From Aquiluna sp. (GTDB lineage Bacteria; Actinomycetota; Actinomycetes; Actinomycetales; Microbacteriaceae), in assembly GCA_029241985.1 (NCBI GenBank), contig JAQWUU010000053.1, forward strand, positions 1 through 64,000: 64,000 nucleotides of DNA. Reading direction: 5' to 3'. Below are positions 29,839 to 39,634 of this stretch, one piece after another (position 1 is the stretch's first letter; every line of letters begins with the position of its first letter). The notes beneath the pieces are model-generated. The model saw only the letters and a program-made list of their open reading frames with translations. It was not told where the DNA came from and did not search any database. Both the position numbers and the translations under genes were made by a program.

Positions 29839-31413
29839 GTGTCTAAGTCCTTTTATATAACAACGCCAATCTTCTATGTGAATGACGCCCCCCACATCGG
29901 TCACGCCTACACCGAGGTCGCCTGTGATGTCCTCACCAGGTGGCATCGCCAAAAGGGCGAGGACGCCTTTTTGCTCACCGGCACCGACGAACATGGCGAA
30001 AAAGTGCTTCGAACCGCACTCGGGAACAACACAGACCCTAAGAGCTGGACCGACAAGCTGGTTCAAGAATCTTGGTTGCCGCTGCTGGAGACAATTGACA
30101 TTGACAACCAGGACTTCATTCGAACGACGGAACCGCGGCACGAAGTTGCTGTTCAAAAGTTCTTGCAAAAGCTTTATGACGAGGACTTCATCTACCAAGG
30201 GTCGTTCGAGGGCAACTATTGCGTTGGTTGCGAAGAGTATAAAAATGACGGTGACCTGACAGATGGCGCCGATGAGTTCAAGGGCCAACGAGTATGCGCG
30301 ATTCACTCCAAGCCAGTCGAGCAACTGAATGAAACCAACTATTTTTTCAAGCTGAGTCAGTTTCAGGAAAAGCTTCTTGCTCACTACGAAGCAAATCCTG
30401 AATTCGTGCAGCCGGCCTCGGCCAAGAATGAGGTCGTCTCGTTCGTGAAGCAGGGCCTGAGTGATTTGTCAATCTCCAGGTCCAAGGAACGTTTTGACTG
30501 GGGGATCGACATCCCTTGGGATAACGATCACATCACCTATGTCTGGTTCGATGCGCTCTTGAACTACATAACTGCAATTGGCTACGGTTCAGATGAAGAA
30601 AAGCTGGCGTCACTTTGGCCTGCGGACGTGCAGGTTGTTGGAAAAGACATTTTGCGTTTTCACGCGGTGATTTGGCCTGCAATGTTAATGGCTGCTGGGC
30701 TAGAACCACCCAAGCAAGTCTTCGGCCATGGCTGGCTGTTGGTCGGTGGCGAGAAAATGTCAAAGTCAAAATTAACTGGGATTTCACCGAATCAGATCAC
30801 TGACATCTTTGGATCTGATGCCTTCCGGTATTACTTCATGAAGGCCATCGGCTTCGGTTCCGACGGGTCATTTAGCTGGGAAGACTTGTCAGCCCGCTAC
30901 AACGCTGAACTGGCCAATGGGTTTGGCAACTTAGCTTCTCGAACTGTTGCGATGGTCAATCGCTATTTTGATGGAGTTGTCCCGTCTCCAGGTGAAAGCC
31001 TGGATGCTGATTTGCAGGTGGCTTCAGTGGCAAAGGTCGCTGCTGTCTCCGCCGACCGTGCAATCAACAAGATTGCACCCCATGATGCAATCGCGAGCAT
31101 CTGGCAGCTGGTGGACGAACTGAATAACTACATAACCACTCAGGAGCCATGGAAACTGGCTAAGGACGAGGCTAACCAGCAAAGGCTGGCAACAGTCCTT
31201 TACACCTCGCTAGAAGGGCTGCGGTGCCTAGCTGTAATGCTGCACCCGATCATGCCAAAGTCGACTTCAAGGCTGTGGGACTCAATTGGCGGCTCACTCG
31301 GTTCGATCGGAAGTCAAAAGCTAGAAACTGCAACCCAGTGGGGTCTAATCGAAGCAGGAACCAAGCTCGGCGAACTTGAAGCCCTGTTCCCAAGGGTTGA
31401 AGAAACACCATGA
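29839..31413 (+). CDS. metG: Methionine--tRNA ligase
   Basis: FYVNDAPHIGHAYTEV and KMSKSK motifs. Confidence 0.96.
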   Translation: MSKSFYITTPIFYVNDAPHIGHAYTEVACDVLTRWHRQKGEDAFLLTGTDEHGEKVLRTALGNNTDPKSWTDKLVQESWLPLLETIDIDNQDFIRTTEPRHEVAVQKFLQKLYDEDFIYQGSFEGNYCVGCEEYKNDGDLTDGADEFKGQRVCAIHSKPVEQLNETNYFFKLSQFQEKLLAHYEANPEFVQPASAKNEVVSFVKQGLSDLSISRSKERFDWGIDIPWDNDHITYVWFDALLNYITAIGYGSDEEKLASLWPADVQVVGKDILRFHAVIWPAMLMAAGLEPPKQVFGHGWLLVGGEKMSKSKLTGISPNQITDIFGSDAFRYYFMKAIGFGSDGSFSWEDLSARYNAELANGFGNLASRTVAMVNRYFDGVVPSPGESLDADLQVASVAKVAAVSADRAINKIAPHDAIASIWQLVDELNNYITTQEPWKLAKDEANQQRLATVLYTSLEGLRCLAVMLHPIMPKSTSRLWDSIGGSLGSIGSQKLETATQWGLIEAGTKLGELEALFPRVEETP

Positions 31414-32303
31414 CCGAATTTTCTAGGTCTAGAAAAAGCTACGATCAGAAAAGTGATCCAAAAAGGGCCTATCCCGAATTGCCGGAGCCTCTAGAGGTTG
31501 GAACCTACGACAACCACACTCACCTCGAGATAGAAGACACTGACCAGCCTTTGACTGTTGAAAAACACCTCGAGCTAATGCGGCAAGTGAATATGCTCGG
31601 GGCGATTCAAGTTGGAGTAACTCTCGAGAGCTCTGAGTTTTCTGCGGCGATTGCATCCCACGAACCGATGTTGTTGGCCGCGGTTGCGATTCACCCGAAT
31701 GAAGCACCTGGGTACGAATCTTTGGCAAAACTTGATGCTGCCATTGCGGAAATTGCCAAACTTGCAGTTCAGCCCAGGGTTAGGGCAATCGGGGAGACCG
31801 GCCTCGATTTTTTTAGAACCGAGGGTGAGGGCGCTCTGAAACTCCAGGCCCACTCTTTCGAGCAACACATTGCAATCGCGCAGGAGTTTGACTTAGCCCT
31901 GCAGATTCACGACCGAGATGCCCACGCCGATGTCGTGTCGACACTTCTCCGAGTTGGAGCGCCAGAGCGCACTGTCTTTCATTGCTATTCGGGTGATGTT
32001 GAACTGGCAGAGATTTGCAAGCAAAACGGCTGGTATTTGTCTTTTGCCGGGAACATTACCTTCAAGAAAAACCAGCACCTGAGAGACTCGTTGCTTCTGG
32101 TCGATAGATCACAGATCTTGATAGAAACCGACGCTCCATTTCTAACTCCTGAACCGCTTCGAGGCCGCCCGAATGCGCCTTACTTGGTGCCGCACACTTT
32201 GCGATTTATGGCGGACCTAATGGAGATTTCCTCAAACGAGCTAGCTGAGCAGCTCAACAAAAACACCGAGGCCGTTTATGGCTCTTGGTCTGAGGGGCTG
32301 TAA
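31410..32303 (+). CDS. TatD family metal-dependent hydrolase
   Basis: YDNHTHLE, AIGETGLDFF, QIHDRDAHAD, LIETDAPFLTPEPLRGRPN. Confidence 0.93.
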   Translation: MTEFSRSRKSYDQKSDPKRAYPELPEPLEVGTYDNHTHLEIEDTDQPLTVEKHLELMRQVNMLGAIQVGVTLESSEFSAAIASHEPMLLAAVAIHPNEAPGYESLAKLDAAIAEIAKLAVQPRVRAIGETGLDFFRTEGEGALKLQAHSFEQHIAIAQEFDLALQIHDRDAHADVVSTLLRVGAPERTVFHCYSGDVELAEICKQNGWYLSFAGNITFKKNQHLRDSLLLVDRSQILIETDAPFLTPEPLRGRPNAPYLVPHTLRFMADLMEISSNELAEQLNKNTEAVYGSWSEGL

Positions 32304-32309
32304 AAGCGA

Positions 32310-33125
32310 TTGCTAGGGGCCAACGAAATCCGCCAGCTTGCCAGCAAGCTGAATATCAAGCCAACCAAGAAGCTTGGTCAAAACTTTGTGATTGACCCGA
32401 ACACCATAAATCGGATCGTCACTGCAGCAGGCATCACCGCGAGCGATCGCGTGGTTGAAATTGGCCCAGGGCTCGGATCATTAACGCTGGGAATACTCTC
32501 GGTAACCGGTTCGGTGATGGCCGTGGAGATAGATCCTGTGCTGGCCGCGGAGCTTCCCGAAACGATATCTCGACACGCGCCAGGTGCGACGCTTCAACTG
32601 GTTCAGGCAGATGCTTTGAGGCTCAAAGAGCTACCTGACCAGCCCACGGCGTTGGTCGCTAACCTCCCCTACAACATTTCTGTGCCAGTGCTGCTTCATT
32701 TTCTTGAGACCTTTCCTTCCATCGAGAAGGGCTTGGTGATGGTTCAAGCCGAAGTTGCTCATCGCTTGGCCGCAAAGCCAGGTGGAAAAGAATACGGCTC
32801 TCCAAGCCTCAAAATGTCCTGGTACGGCTCGGCTCGTCTTGCCGGCAACATCGGTAGAAATGTGTTCTGGCCTGCCCCAAATGTGGATTCGGCTCTCGTC
32901 TATTTTGAACATTCAATTGAGCGTCCACAGGACCGTAAAACCGTTTTTGCGGCAATTGACGCGGCCTTTGGTCAGCGCAGGAAGACTCTGCGACAGGCAC
33001 TCTCAACATGGGCAGGTTCCCCTGCTCAAGCTGAGGAAATTTGCAGAAGAGCTGGAATCGACCCTGGATCACGCGGTGAACAGTTGCTGATTGATGACTT
33101 CATAGCGATTGCCGGTGCTAAATGA
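32310..33125 (+). CDS. rsmA: 16S rRNA dimethyladenosine transferase
   Basis: KLGQNFVIDPNTINRIV, EIGPGLGSLT, VANLPYNISVPVL; TTG start. Confidence 0.95.
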   Translation: MLGANEIRQLASKLNIKPTKKLGQNFVIDPNTINRIVTAAGITASDRVVEIGPGLGSLTLGILSVTGSVMAVEIDPVLAAELPETISRHAPGATLQLVQADALRLKELPDQPTALVANLPYNISVPVLLHFLETFPSIEKGLVMVQAEVAHRLAAKPGGKEYGSPSLKMSWYGSARLAGNIGRNVFWPAPNVDSALVYFEHSIERPQDRKTVFAAIDAAFGQRRKTLRQALSTWAGSPAQAEEICRRAGIDPGSRGEQLLIDDFIAIAGAK

Positions 33126-33997
33126 TTAGTGCCATTGCACCAGCCAAAATAAATCTGGCATTTTATTCTGGCCCCCGAAGGCCAGATGGTTATCACGAAG
33201 TGGTGAGCGTATATCAGGCGCTAGACCTGTTTGAGAAAGTTAGCGTCGAGACTGCTCTGGAATGGATTGTCGAGGTCACGGGCGCAACTCTGGCAGAGTC
33301 GGCGAGAATACCGACAGATAAAACCAACCTGGTTGTAAAAGCCGCCCTGGCTCTGGCAGAACACGCAGGAATTCTGAATCCCCAACCCATGAGGCTCGTT
33401 ATTGAGAAGCGGGTTCCCGCTGCTGCTGGAGTTGCTGGCGGCTCAGCCGATGCAGCCGCCAGCCTGCTGGCGCTCAATAGAGCCTGGGGGCTGGATCTCA
33501 GTCGCGATGAGCTGTCAGTGATTGCCTCCAAAGTAGGTGCAGATGTTCCATTTTCCCTGCTTGGTGGCACAGCTCTTGGCGTAGGTATCGGGACTGAACT
33601 ATTCCCACTTGCACCTTTCCCAGAAAGCTATGTGCTGCTCATCTTTAGTACCCCCGGATTAGCAACAGCTGATGTCTTTAGCGAGTTCGATCGGTTGCTG
33701 CCACATGGAGACATGAAGGATGCTTCTCAGGTTACCCAGCAGTACGAGACCGCACCTGCGTCGATAGTCGGCATCAACAGCCTTGAAAGGGCTGCCTTTT
33801 CACTGCGCGCTGACCTGGCGGGCATTGCATCAAGGGTGCCTGGACAAAGGGCTTACCTTTCCGGGTCAGGACCCACACTTTATCTACTGAGCCAAGACAG
33901 GCTTGAAATAGAGACTTGGGCAAGGGAATTTTCCTCCTTGGGTCAAGAAACCTTGATTACAAAAACTTCTTTAGCTGGAGCGGAGCTCAAAAACTAA
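33122..33997 (+). CDS. ispE: 4-diphosphocytidyl-2-C-methyl-D-erythritol kinase
   Basis: APAKINLAFYSGPRRPDGYHEVVSVYQALDL, PAAAGVAGGSADAAASL. Confidence 0.95.
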   Translation: MISAIAPAKINLAFYSGPRRPDGYHEVVSVYQALDLFEKVSVETALEWIVEVTGATLAESARIPTDKTNLVVKAALALAEHAGILNPQPMRLVIEKRVPAAAGVAGGSADAAASLLALNRAWGLDLSRDELSVIASKVGADVPFSLLGGTALGVGIGTELFPLAPFPESYVLLIFSTPGLATADVFSEFDRLLPHGDMKDASQVTQQYETAPASIVGINSLERAAFSLRADLAGIASRVPGQRAYLSGSGPTLYLLSQDRLEIETWAREFSSLGQETLITKTSLAGAELKN

Positions 33998-35781
33998 TGG
34001 CCCACCTAATGGGTGCCGAATCAATCCGGCATGAGTTTCCAACCAAAGAGGTTTTTTCCGGCGTAACCGTTGGGATAAACGAGGGTGATCGAATCGGAAT
34101 TGTTGGAAGAAATGGCGATGGTAAGTCCACTCTGCTAAAAATCCTGACCAAGCAGTTCACTCCCGATGAGGGGCGAGTTACTTGGCGGAGTGACATCCGA
34201 GTTGGGTTTCTCACCCAAGTCGATGCGCTAAACGATGAAAACACCATTGCCGAAGCTGTTGTCGGGGATACTCCTGAGCACGAGTGGGCCTCTGACCCTA
34301 AGATCCGGGAAGTTCTTTCAGGCCTGCTTGGGGACCTGGATTGGCACCAAAAAGTTGGACCACTTTCTGGAGGTCAGCGCCGAAGGGTTGCCCTTGCGGT
34401 GTTGCTAGCAGGTGATTTCGATGTGCTATATCTTGATGAACCAACAAACCACCTGGATGTTGACGGCGTCGCCTGGCTTGCCGGTCACCTAAAAACCAGA
34501 TGGCCGAAGAGCATGGGTGGCTTAGTGGTCATCACCCACGATCGCTGGTTCCTGGATGCAGTTTGCAACCTGACCTGGGAGGTTTATGGGGGCAAGATTG
34601 AACCTTTTGAGGGAGGCTATGCGGCCTATGTTCAGCAACGCGCCGAGCGCTCTCGTCAAGCTGCTGTGATTGAAACTCGAAGGCAGAACTTGCTCCGCAA
34701 GGAGCTGGCGTGGCTGGGCCGTGGGGCTCCGGCACGAACCGCTAAACCTAAATTTCGCATCGATGCTGCGCTTGAACTAATTGGGAATGAACCACCACCA
34801 AGAAACAGCGTCGAATTGGCAAAGCTTGCCACAACAAGATTGGGCAAAGACGTTCTGGACATGGAGGACGTGAGTTACAGCTTCCCAGATGGTCTCTTGA
34901 TTCTGGATGACCTTACATTCAGGTTAGGACCGGGGGACCGGGTTGGATTTGTGGGCGCCAACGGGGTTGGCAAGACAACACTCATGAAGCTAATCACCGG
35001 TGAACTTTTACCGCAGTCCGGAAGAGTAAAAATCGGCAAAACAGTGAAGTTTGCAAAGCTTTCTCAGGATGTTCATGAACTTGATAAGCATTCGAACGAG
35101 CGCATCTTTGACCTAATCAGACGTGAAAAAACCACATTTATGGTCGGCAAGAAAGAGGTTGGCACTGGACAGCTCTTGGAGCAGCTGGGTTTTGACCAGC
35201 AACAGTTGCAAACTCCAATCAAAGATCTTTCCGGCGGGCAGCGCCGAAGGCTTCAGCTGTTGCGGCTGCTCTTTGGTGAGCCGAATGTTCTGATTCTGGA
35301 CGAACCAACAAATGACCTTGATACAGACATGCTTGCGGCGATCGAAGACTTGCTAGACAGCTGGCCGGGAACGCTGATTGTGGTCTCCCACGACCGCTAC
35401 CTGCTGGAGCGTGTCACAGACAACCAGTATGCGATGCTGGGTGATGGCAAACTCCGTCATCTAACGCAAGGGGTCGAGCAGTATCTTTCGCTTCGTAAGG
35501 GTATTGCCAGCGGCTCCAGTGGGTCAGCTACTTCGGTAGCTGTATCTCAGGTTTCGGGGGCTGAAAAGCGAAATCTTGAAAAAGAGCTTGCCCGTCTAGA
35601 GCGTGCAATTCAGAAGAATAAGTCGTTGCTTGCAGACCTTTCAGCACAACTTGCCTCAACCGACCCATCAGATTTTGAAGAATTGGTGGAATTGGGCAAA
35701 AAGCAGCAAGAAACGGGGATTGAGGTCGATTCTTTGGAAGAGCTTTGGCTGGATGTTGCTCAAAAACTGCAAGTCGACTGA
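33997..35781 (+). CDS. ABC-F family ATPase
   Basis: Two ATP-binding cassettes (GRNGDGKSTL, GANGVGKTTL; LSGGQRRR twice); no TM; TAATG overlap with ispE. Confidence 0.94.
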   Translation: MAHLMGAESIRHEFPTKEVFSGVTVGINEGDRIGIVGRNGDGKSTLLKILTKQFTPDEGRVTWRSDIRVGFLTQVDALNDENTIAEAVVGDTPEHEWASDPKIREVLSGLLGDLDWHQKVGPLSGGQRRRVALAVLLAGDFDVLYLDEPTNHLDVDGVAWLAGHLKTRWPKSMGGLVVITHDRWFLDAVCNLTWEVYGGKIEPFEGGYAAYVQQRAERSRQAAVIETRRQNLLRKELAWLGRGAPARTAKPKFRIDAALELIGNEPPPRNSVELAKLATTRLGKDVLDMEDVSYSFPDGLLILDDLTFRLGPGDRVGFVGANGVGKTTLMKLITGELLPQSGRVKIGKTVKFAKLSQDVHELDKHSNERIFDLIRREKTTFMVGKKEVGTGQLLEQLGFDQQQLQTPIKDLSGGQRRRLQLLRLLFGEPNVLILDEPTNDLDTDMLAAIEDLLDSWPGTLIVVSHDRYLLERVTDNQYAMLGDGKLRHLTQGVEQYLSLRKGIASGSSGSATSVAVSQVSGAEKRNLEKELARLERAIQKNKSLLADLSAQLASTDPSDFEELVELGKKQQETGIEVDSLEELWLDVAQKLQVD

Positions 35782-35819
35782 AATACTGGCAGAATTAGCC
35801 CGCGAGACGAAAGTCTCAT

Positions 35820-35891
35820 TCCGCTCTAGTGTAACGGCAGCACGGCGCTCTTTGGAGGCGTCCGGTCTAGGTTCGAATCCTAGGGGCGGAG
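35820..35891 (+). tRNA. tRNA-Gln (TTG)
   Basis: tccgctctagtgtaacggcagcacggcgctctttggaggcgt...ttcgaatcc...gggcggag; anticodon TTG. Confidence 0.93.
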
Positions 35892-35913
35892 CAGCACAAT
35901 AAACAGGAGGACG

Positions 35914-37344
35914 ATGGCTCAGCTTGCAGTTGTGGTGCTCGCCGCTGGTGAAGGCACAAGGATGCGGTCGGCAAAACCTAAAGTTTTGCACGAAATAGCC
36001 GGTATGCCACTAATTGGGCATGTTCTTTCCACTGCCTTCTCTGTTTCTGCTGACTATGTGGTGACAGTTCTGGGGCATGAAAAAGAGCTAATCGAAACAC
36101 ACATCAAACAAAGCTTTCCAAACACTCTGATTGCAACCCAGAGTGCAACCCCGGGTACTGGTTCTGCTGTCGAGGCGGGCCTTGCCGCCTTGCCAAAGAG
36201 CTTCCGTGGTGACGTTGTTGTTTTGTCTGGCGATGTGCCACTTCTTGACACTGGAAGCATTCAAGAGTTGCTAGAGCTTCACAGGAGCGGTTTGAATGCT
36301 GCAACGCTGATCTCAACCGTCACCTCAGATCCATCCGGCTACGGTCGAATTTTGCGCTCTAGCGAAAGCTTGATGGGCATCGTGGAGCACAAAGATGCTT
36401 CCGAATCAGAACTCGAGATAACTGAAGTGAATGCTGGAGTTTACGTGTTCGACGCAGAGCACCTCGCGACCGCACTCGAAAAAGTAGGAACCAAGAACTC
36501 TCAGGGGGAGAAATACCTGACCGATGTTGTTTCATTACTACTGCAAGACGGGCAAAAGGCCGCCGCGCATCCGATAAATGACCAGTGGCTGGTAGCTGGC
36601 ATCAATGATCGGAAACAGCTTTCAGACGTTGCTGCGGTATTGAACGCTCGAATAATAGCTGCCTGGCAACTCGCCGGAGTGACGGTAGTTGAACCTGCTT
36701 CAACCTGGATCGACATCACCTGCCAGCTTGGCCCGGATGTGACTCTCGAGCCCAGCACCCGGCTGCGAGGCCTCACCAAGATTGGCTCAGGATCAATTAT
36801 TGGTCCGGACACTACTGTTACTGACAGTTCAATTGGGAAATCAGTGACCGTCTCGAGGTCACAGGTTTCAGGCGCTGAGATTGCTGACAATGCAACCGTC
36901 GGACCATTTGCATTCATAAGGCCAGGAACAAGTCTCGGTGCCGACGGCAAAATCGGTGCTTTTGTTGAGGTTAAGAATTCTCAAATTGGGCAAGGTGCGA
37001 AGGTTCCACACCTTTCATACGTAGGCGACGCAAGCATTGGGCAAGAAACTAACATTGGTGCCGGAACAATCTTTGCCAACTACGACGGTGTGAATAAGCA
37101 CCGAACGACCATCGGATCTTTTGCCAGAACTGGCAGTTCAAACACTTTTGTCGCACCTGTTGAGATCGGGGACGGCGCATACACTGCAGCAGGTGCGACT
37201 ATTCGTCGGAGCGTCGAGTCTGGGGCGCTAGCATTGAACCCAGCAGCGCAGAAAAATCTTGCCGGTTGGGTCTTGGCTAATCGTCCTGGATCTGATGCCG
37301 CAAAAGCGGTAGAGCAAGATGCTGTAAACAACGATATGGAGTAA
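35914..37344 (+). CDS. glmU: Bifunctional GlcNAc-1-P uridyltransferase / GlcN-1-P acetyltransferase
   Basis: VVLAAGEGTRMRSAKPKVLHEIAG plus left-handed beta-helix hexapeptide repeats. Confidence 0.96.
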   Translation: MAQLAVVVLAAGEGTRMRSAKPKVLHEIAGMPLIGHVLSTAFSVSADYVVTVLGHEKELIETHIKQSFPNTLIATQSATPGTGSAVEAGLAALPKSFRGDVVVLSGDVPLLDTGSIQELLELHRSGLNAATLISTVTSDPSGYGRILRSSESLMGIVEHKDASESELEITEVNAGVYVFDAEHLATALEKVGTKNSQGEKYLTDVVSLLLQDGQKAAAHPINDQWLVAGINDRKQLSDVAAVLNARIIAAWQLAGVTVVEPASTWIDITCQLGPDVTLEPSTRLRGLTKIGSGSIIGPDTTVTDSSIGKSVTVSRSQVSGAEIADNATVGPFAFIRPGTSLGADGKIGAFVEVKNSQIGQGAKVPHLSYVGDASIGQETNIGAGTIFANYDGVNKHRTTIGSFARTGSSNTFVAPVEIGDGAYTAAGATIRRSVESGALALNPAAQKNLAGWVLANRPGSDAAKAVEQDAVNNDME

Positions 37345-37348
37345 GCGG

Positions 37349-38323
37349 ATGGCGATAGAGAAACCTGCTAGCAAACAGCTTGTGATTGCGTCAGGTAGGG
37401 CTCATCAGCACCTTGCTCAAGAAGTTGCAGACATCCTGAACACCGAGTTGGTTCCGGTGACCGCATACGATTTCGCCAATGGAGAGACTTTTGTTCGTTA
37501 CGAACGCAGTGTCCGAGGCGTTGATGCCTTTATCATTCAAGCTCACCCAGCACCAATAAATCACTGGCTTATGGAGCATCTGCTCATGATCGATGCCATG
37601 AAAAGAGCTTCAGCAAAACGCATAACTGTGGTTGCACCATTTTTCCCCTACGCAAGGCAAGACAAAAAGCACAAGGGGCGCGAGCCAATTTCTGCCAGGC
37701 TCGTGACTGATTTGTACCAAACGGCAGGAGCAGACCGGCTTATGTCAGTCGACCTTCACGCGCCTCAGATTCAAGGCTTCTTCAACGGTCCTGTGGATCA
37801 CCTTTGGGCATTGCCATTGTTGGCAGACCACATTGCAGCAACTTTCGGGACAGACAATCTCACGATTGTTTCTCCCGATTCTGGCAGGGTGAGAGTTGCC
37901 GACATTTGGGCAGACCGGCTCGGCACACCACTGGCAATTGTTCACAAACGTCGCGATCCGGACAAGCCAAACCAGGTGCAGGTAAATGAGATCGTTGGCG
38001 ACGTTTCTGGCCGCGATTGCCTGCTGGTCGACGACATGGTTGACACAGGGGGAACCATCCTGGCTGCGGCAAAGGCACTAAAGGCAAACGGCGCAGCAAG
38101 GGTTATTGTTGCCGCAACTCACGCCGTCTTCTCACCTCCGGCCGTGGAGCGCCTCAGTGACCCGGTGATCGACTCAGTTGTCGTAACAAACACTTTGCCG
38201 ATAACCCCAGAAAAAGAATTTGAAACTTTGACGGTCTTGTCGATTGCACCACTCATTGCCAAGGCAATCGCTGCTGTCTTCTATGACGATTCAGTGAATT
38301 CACTGTTCCCTGGTCACGCATAG
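37349..38323 (+). CDS. prs: Ribose-phosphate diphosphokinase
   Basis: PFFPYARQDKKHKGREPISARL and DCLLVDDMVDTGGTI PRPP loop. Confidence 0.96.
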   Translation: MAIEKPASKQLVIASGRAHQHLAQEVADILNTELVPVTAYDFANGETFVRYERSVRGVDAFIIQAHPAPINHWLMEHLLMIDAMKRASAKRITVVAPFFPYARQDKKHKGREPISARLVTDLYQTAGADRLMSVDLHAPQIQGFFNGPVDHLWALPLLADHIAATFGTDNLTIVSPDSGRVRVADIWADRLGTPLAIVHKRRDPDKPNQVQVNEIVGDVSGRDCLLVDDMVDTGGTILAAAKALKANGAARVIVAATHAVFSPPAVERLSDPVIDSVVVTNTLPITPEKEFETLTVLSIAPLIAKAIAAVFYDDSVNSLFPGHA

Positions 38324-38389
38324 GGCCTCGTTTCTATCATCGACCTAGCACTACCGCTTCATTTCGGCTAGACTTCCATGTAGTTCAGC

Positions 38390-38439
38390 GGCGAGGGATA
38401 CAAAAAGTATCCGTAATCGACGGGGTCCCATTCCTCGCC
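38390..38439 (+). promoter_or_regulatory. Structured 5' leader of rplY (candidate r-protein leader)
   Basis: ggcgagg (38390-38396)/cctcgcc (38433-38439) helix enclosing gatac-aaaaa-gtatc hairpin; alternative pairing of cattcctc with SD gaggaatg. Confidence 0.6.
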
Positions 38440-38459
38440 TTACATCTGAAGAGGAATGC

Positions 38460-39083
38460 ATGTCTGAGACCAAAATCAATGCGGAGACCCGCGAATCATT
38501 CGGAAAAGGCGCTGCGCGCAAGTTGCGTGCCGCAGGCCGCACCCCGGCAGTTATTTATGGTCACGGCCATGACACTCGCCATATTGACCTTCCTGCCCAC
38601 GAGGTTGCCCTTGCCCTTCGAACTAAGAACGCGTTGCTCGAGCTGACAATCGCAGGTAAGTCCGAGCTAGTACTTGTGAAGAGCGCCTCCAAGGACCCAG
38701 TAACTCAAATCATTGAGCATGTTGACCTTGTAGAGGTAAAGAAGGGCGAGAAGGTTCACGTTGAGGTTCCTGTTCATGTGATCGGAGAGCCTATGGGTGG
38801 AACTGTTATTGACCTTGAGCACAAGACCGTGAAGGTTGAAGCTGAGGCCACTCACATCCCGAACTACTTAGAGCTACACATCACCAAAGAAAACCCGGCC
38901 GGACACCACTACTTGGTAAGCGACCTAGTGATCCCAGACGGTGTTGTAATGGAGCTGGATCCTGAAGAGCTTGTTGCTGCCGTGATCGAAACCAAGGCCG
39001 GAGCTGCCGAAGATGAAGCTGATACAGAGACTGCAGCAGAGGGCGAAGCCAAAGAGGCAGCCACTGACGCAAGCGCCGAATAG
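38460..39083 (+). CDS. rplY: 50S ribosomal protein L25 (CTC type)
   Basis: ARKLRAAGRTPAVIYGHGHDTRHIDLPAHEV and acidic C-terminal tail. Confidence 0.94.
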   Translation: MSETKINAETRESFGKGAARKLRAAGRTPAVIYGHGHDTRHIDLPAHEVALALRTKNALLELTIAGKSELVLVKSASKDPVTQIIEHVDLVEVKKGEKVHVEVPVHVIGEPMGGTVIDLEHKTVKVEAEATHIPNYLELHITKENPAGHHYLVSDLVIPDGVVMELDPEELVAAVIETKAGAAEDEADTETAAEGEAKEAATDASAE

Positions 39084-39621
39084 AGAATCTTGGCTGATAG
39101 TCGGGCTCGGTAACCCCGGGCCTGACTATCAATCAAATCGGCACAACGTCGGCCAGATGACACTTGATGTCATCTCAAAAAGGCACGGCCTCACGTTCAA
39201 GTCACATAAATCCAAGGCCATGGTGGCTCAACTGACCTTGCCTGGAGGACAGTCCGCAGTTCTAGTGAAGAGCGTGGGATATATGAACCTGTCTGGCGAC
39301 CCAGTTTCGACGTTGGCTAAGTTTTACTCCATTGATACTGAGCGTATTGTCGTGATCCATGATGAGCTGGATCTAGATTTTGGAGACATCCGCCGGAAAT
39401 TCGATGGCGGACATGCCGGCCACAACGGGCTCAGGGACATCAGCGCCAAGTGTGGGACGAATTACCACCGGGTAAGAATTGGGATCGGAAGACCCCCGGG
39501 TCAGATGCCAGTGGCAAATTTTGTACTTCAAAACTTCTCCACTGTCGAGAATAAAGAGGTGCCGGTTTTGCTAGAGATAGCAGCCGATAGGGCCCTGGAA
39601 ATTGTTCAGGAGAATTTGTAA
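39013..39621 (+). CDS. pth: Peptidyl-tRNA hydrolase
   Basis: WLIVGLGNPGPDYQSNRHNVGQM, VIHDELDLDFG, GGHAGHNGLRDI. Start uncertain. Confidence 0.92.
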   Translation: MKLIQRLQQRAKPKRQPLTQAPNRESWLIVGLGNPGPDYQSNRHNVGQMTLDVISKRHGLTFKSHKSKAMVAQLTLPGGQSAVLVKSVGYMNLSGDPVSTLAKFYSIDTERIVVIHDELDLDFGDIRRKFDGGHAGHNGLRDISAKCGTNYHRVRIGIGRPPGQMPVANFVLQNFSTVENKEVPVLLEIAADRALEIVQENL

Positions 39622-39634
39622 ATAGAATAGGGTC

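Noticed and set aside
29572-30384. 270-aa minus-strand ORF
   Set aside because: Lies antisense to rsmI and metG, which have unmistakable motifs; its sequence has no recognisable domain and reflects codon bias of the real genes.
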